This document shows, one piece after another, positions 52,401-54,119 of a DNA stretch of 54,119 bases. This DNA comes from Calditrichota bacterium. Lineage in GTDB: Bacteria > Electryoneota > Electryoneia > Electryoneales > Electryoneaceae. The notes under the pieces were generated by a model. That model saw only the letters and a program-made list of their open reading frames with translations. It had not been told where the DNA came from and did no database searches. Numbering within the stretch: the first letter of the stretch is position 1; the number at the start of each line of letters is the position of its first letter. The stretch lies in assembly GCA_018263585.1 (NCBI GenBank), contig JAANWZ010000057.1, forward strand, positions 1 through 54,119. The letters run 5' to 3'. The translations under genes were made by a program, and so were the position numbers.

Positions 52401-54119
52401 ATGAGTGAGCGAGCGTCACCGACACTGCGGCGGCTGCTGTTCGCCGGGCTGCTGTTCGCGCTGCCTGCGGTCGCCGGCGCGGTCGCGGTGCAGGACAACC
52501 CGCACGGCCCGTCGTTCGACCGCAAGTGCTCGCAGTGCCACACGGTGCGCGGCTGGAGCGAGCTCCGGCCGGACATGCAGTTCAGCCACGACGAGACCGC
52601 GTTCCCGCTCGCAGGCCGTCACGGGCAGGTGAGCTGCGAGTTCTGCCACGAGACGCTCGTGTTCTCGGAGGCGCCTTCCCACTGCAACGGCTGCCACCTC
52701 GACGTGCACGAGAGCCAGTTCGCCGGCGACTGCGAGCGCTGCCACGACCCCCGCGGCTGGCTCGATCAGCCCGAGTTCCGGCGCATGCACCAGGAGACAC
52801 GGTTCCCGCTCACCGGCGCGCACGCCGCGCTCGACTGTGACGCGTGCCACGGCGACGGCCGCTACGTAAACCTCCCGCTCGACTGCGCCGGCTGCCACTC
52901 CGATGCGTACGAGACGACGCGATTCCCCGATCACGCGGAAGCCGGGTACTCGACGAACTGCGACGAGTGCCACGGGATCGAGGGGAGCGCGTGGGCGGGA
53001 AACGTGATCGCGTTCGATCACCCGCGCCGGTTCCCGCTCGCGGGCGGGCACGACATCGACGGCTGCCGCGCGTGCCACCCCGCAGGTGAGGAGTTTGAGA
53101 CGGCGCCGTCCGAATGCTACGGCTGTCACCGGGCCGACTACGAACGCACCGACGACCCGGATCACGTCGACGAGGGGTTCCAGACCGACTGCACGGTCTG
53201 CCACAACATCTACGACTGGGACGACGCAGAGGATATCGACCACGACGAGACTGGCTTTTCACTGACCGGCGCGCACACGCAGACCGATTGCGCGCTCTGC
53301 CATCTCGGGAGCGACGCGGGAACGCCCCGGCAGTGTGCCGGCTGCCATGACGGCGACTACGTCTCCGCCGAACCGCCGCACGTCGAGCCCGAGTTCGACC
53401 GCGACTGCACGGTCTGCCACAGCACGGCGAACTGGACACAGACGAGTTTCGACCACGGCGCTGACAGCGACTATCCGCTCACCGGCGGGCACATCGAGGC
53501 CGATTGCGCCGGCTGCCACGGCGACGCGGTCTATGTCGGACTGACACAGGCCTGCTTCGACTGCCACCAGGCGGACTACGAGGAGGCGGAGAACCCGCCG
53601 CACAGCCCCGGCACGTACGCGACCACGTGCGAGGACTGCCATGATACCAGCGCGTGGACGGACACCGAGTTCGACCACTCGCTGTCCGATTTCCAACTGA
53701 CCGGCGCGCACATCGAAACCGACTGCGAAGACTGCCACGTGGAAACGTACGTGGGCACGCCGCTCGTGTGTATCGGTTGTCACCAGGCTCAGTTCGACGA
53801 GGCGGAGAACCCGGTGCACGTGAGCCCGGCGTTCAGCGACGACTGCGCGCTCTGCCACACGACGGACGCGTGGACAGGATCAACCTTCGACCACAATACG
53901 CAGACCGCGTTCGCACTCGCGGGCGCGCACGCCGCGCTCGCCTGCGCCGACTGCCACATCGACGCGCAATACACCGGCACGCCGGCGGACTGTTTCGGCT
54001 GCCACGAGGACGACTACGAAGGCGTGAGCGACCCGGACCATGTCGCGGGCGACTTCGGCACGAACTGCCAGGTGTGCCACGGCGCCGGCGCGTGGTCGCC
54101 GGCCGAGTTCAACCATGAG
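52401..54119 (+). CDS. Multiheme cytochrome c, at least 22 hemes, 3' end outside the window
   Basis: The open frame from the ATG at 52401 to the window edge codes 573 residues without a stop. It begins with a signal peptide (about 8-28, LLFAGLLFALPAVAGA) behind a strong GGAGG site. I count 22 CxxCH motifs, from CSQCH to CQVCH. They fall into repeats of about 65 residues with three hemes each: W...FDH...F.LTGAH..TDCxxCH, GTPxxCxGCH, Y...PxH, CxxCH. Conserved extra histidines (FDH, GAH, PxH) are likely axial ligands. The regular repeats suggest growth by module duplication into a heme wire. It is probably co-transcribed with the 20-heme gene. Total heme number and C-terminal anchoring are unknown. 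Confidence 0.92.
   Translation, partial: MSERASPTLRRLLFAGLLFALPAVAGAVAVQDNPHGPSFDRKCSQCHTVRGWSELRPDMQFSHDETAFPLAGRHGQVSCEFCHETLVFSEAPSHCNGCHLDVHESQFAGDCERCHDPRGWLDQPEFRRMHQETRFPLTGAHAALDCDACHGDGRYVNLPLDCAGCHSDAYETTRFPDHAEAGYSTNCDECHGIEGSAWAGNVIAFDHPRRFPLAGGHDIDGCRACHPAGEEFETAPSECYGCHRADYERTDDPDHVDEGFQTDCTVCHNIYDWDDAEDIDHDETGFSLTGAHTQTDCALCHLGSDAGTPRQCAGCHDGDYVSAEPPHVEPEFDRDCTVCHSTANWTQTSFDHGADSDYPLTGGHIEADCAGCHGDAVYVGLTQACFDCHQADYEEAENPPHSPGTYATTCEDCHDTSAWTDTEFDHSLSDFQLTGAHIETDCEDCHVETYVGTPLVCIGCHQAQFDEAENPVHVSPAFSDDCALCHTTDAWTGSTFDHNTQTAFALAGAHAALACADCHIDAQYTGTPADCFGCHEDDYEGVSDPDHVAGDFGTNCQVCHGAGAWSPAEFNHE

Noticed and set aside
52405-52632. A 75-residue Arg/Ser-rich frame at the start of the last gene
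   Set aside because: It is a shadow of the multiheme cytochrome whose ATG at 52401 has a GGAGG site and a signal peptide.
1-54119. tRNA, rRNA or insertion-sequence transposase genes
   Set aside because: None was found on reading both strands. The repeats are short hairpins without an encoded transposase in this window.

Overview
The window is a GC-rich (about two-thirds G+C by eye), gene-dense chromosomal segment of a Gram-negative-type bacterium. It encodes periplasmic or exported multiheme cytochromes, a Wza-like SLBB protein, small secreted barrel-like proteins, and exported beta-propeller proteins that end in a FlgD/type IX-like C-terminal sorting domain (VAPNPFNA motif). That last trait, with PUFA-synthase-like megasynthases, points to an FCB-group or neighbouring candidate-phylum lineage, probably assembled from a metagenome. 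This placement is inference. No rRNA, tRNA, transposase or CRISPR was seen.

Layout. 1-6 kb: aceE-aceF-lpd, a complete pyruvate dehydrogenase complex. 6-11 kb: small secreted protein, class III cyclase-like protein, urea transporter fused to an M23 peptidase. 11-14 kb (minus strand): coaD-pta-aminotransferase, with overlapping genes. 14-18 kb: exported MsrB, then a two-gene minus-strand operon of exported propeller proteins. 18.6-22 kb: sucC and sucD split by a low-GC regulatory cassette (STAS-like ORF, GHKL ATPase, DUF4325-type STAS-like protein) that is translationally interleaved with the operon. 22-29 kb: surface polysaccharide genes (epimerase, UDP-sugar 4,6-dehydratase, SLBB export protein) and a convergent SIS-domain sugar-phosphate isomerase. 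30-45 kb: two giant adjacent genes forming an iterative polyketide/PUFA-like synthase (NMO-NMO-KS-AT-ACP-ACP-KR and KS-AT-DH-PPTase-carrier-thioesterase). 45-48.5 kb: truncated or frameshifted genes among repeats. 48.9-54.1 kb: membrane-anchored FAD/Fe-S oxidoreductase and two multiheme c-type cytochromes with 20 and at least 22 CxxCH motifs; the second runs off the window.

A second layer runs through the whole window: short hairpin repeats of several families fill nearly every intergenic gap and some coding sequence. Names used below: hpA (core GCGGGCTTGCCCGC), hpB (core CGGTTGCGAGCAACCG), hpC (CCCGCGGGGACGG ... CGTCACCGCGG), hpD (GGCTGAAGCC type), hpE (TCGGCGA loop between CCCGG-type arms, ending GGGCTAC), hpF (ACGCTTG/CAAGCGT arms), hpG (108-bp unit) and hpH (loop AAACNRAC between arms that differ from copy to copy but always pair). 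Copies sit in frame inside two exported proteins. A 35-bp hpE unit frameshifts one of these, and hpE and hpH copies lie at the broken ends of two other genes.

The most novel-looking items are the sucC-[STAS/GHKL/STAS]-sucD cassette, the self-contained two-protein megasynthase, and the covarying hairpin repeat families with their visible damage to genes.
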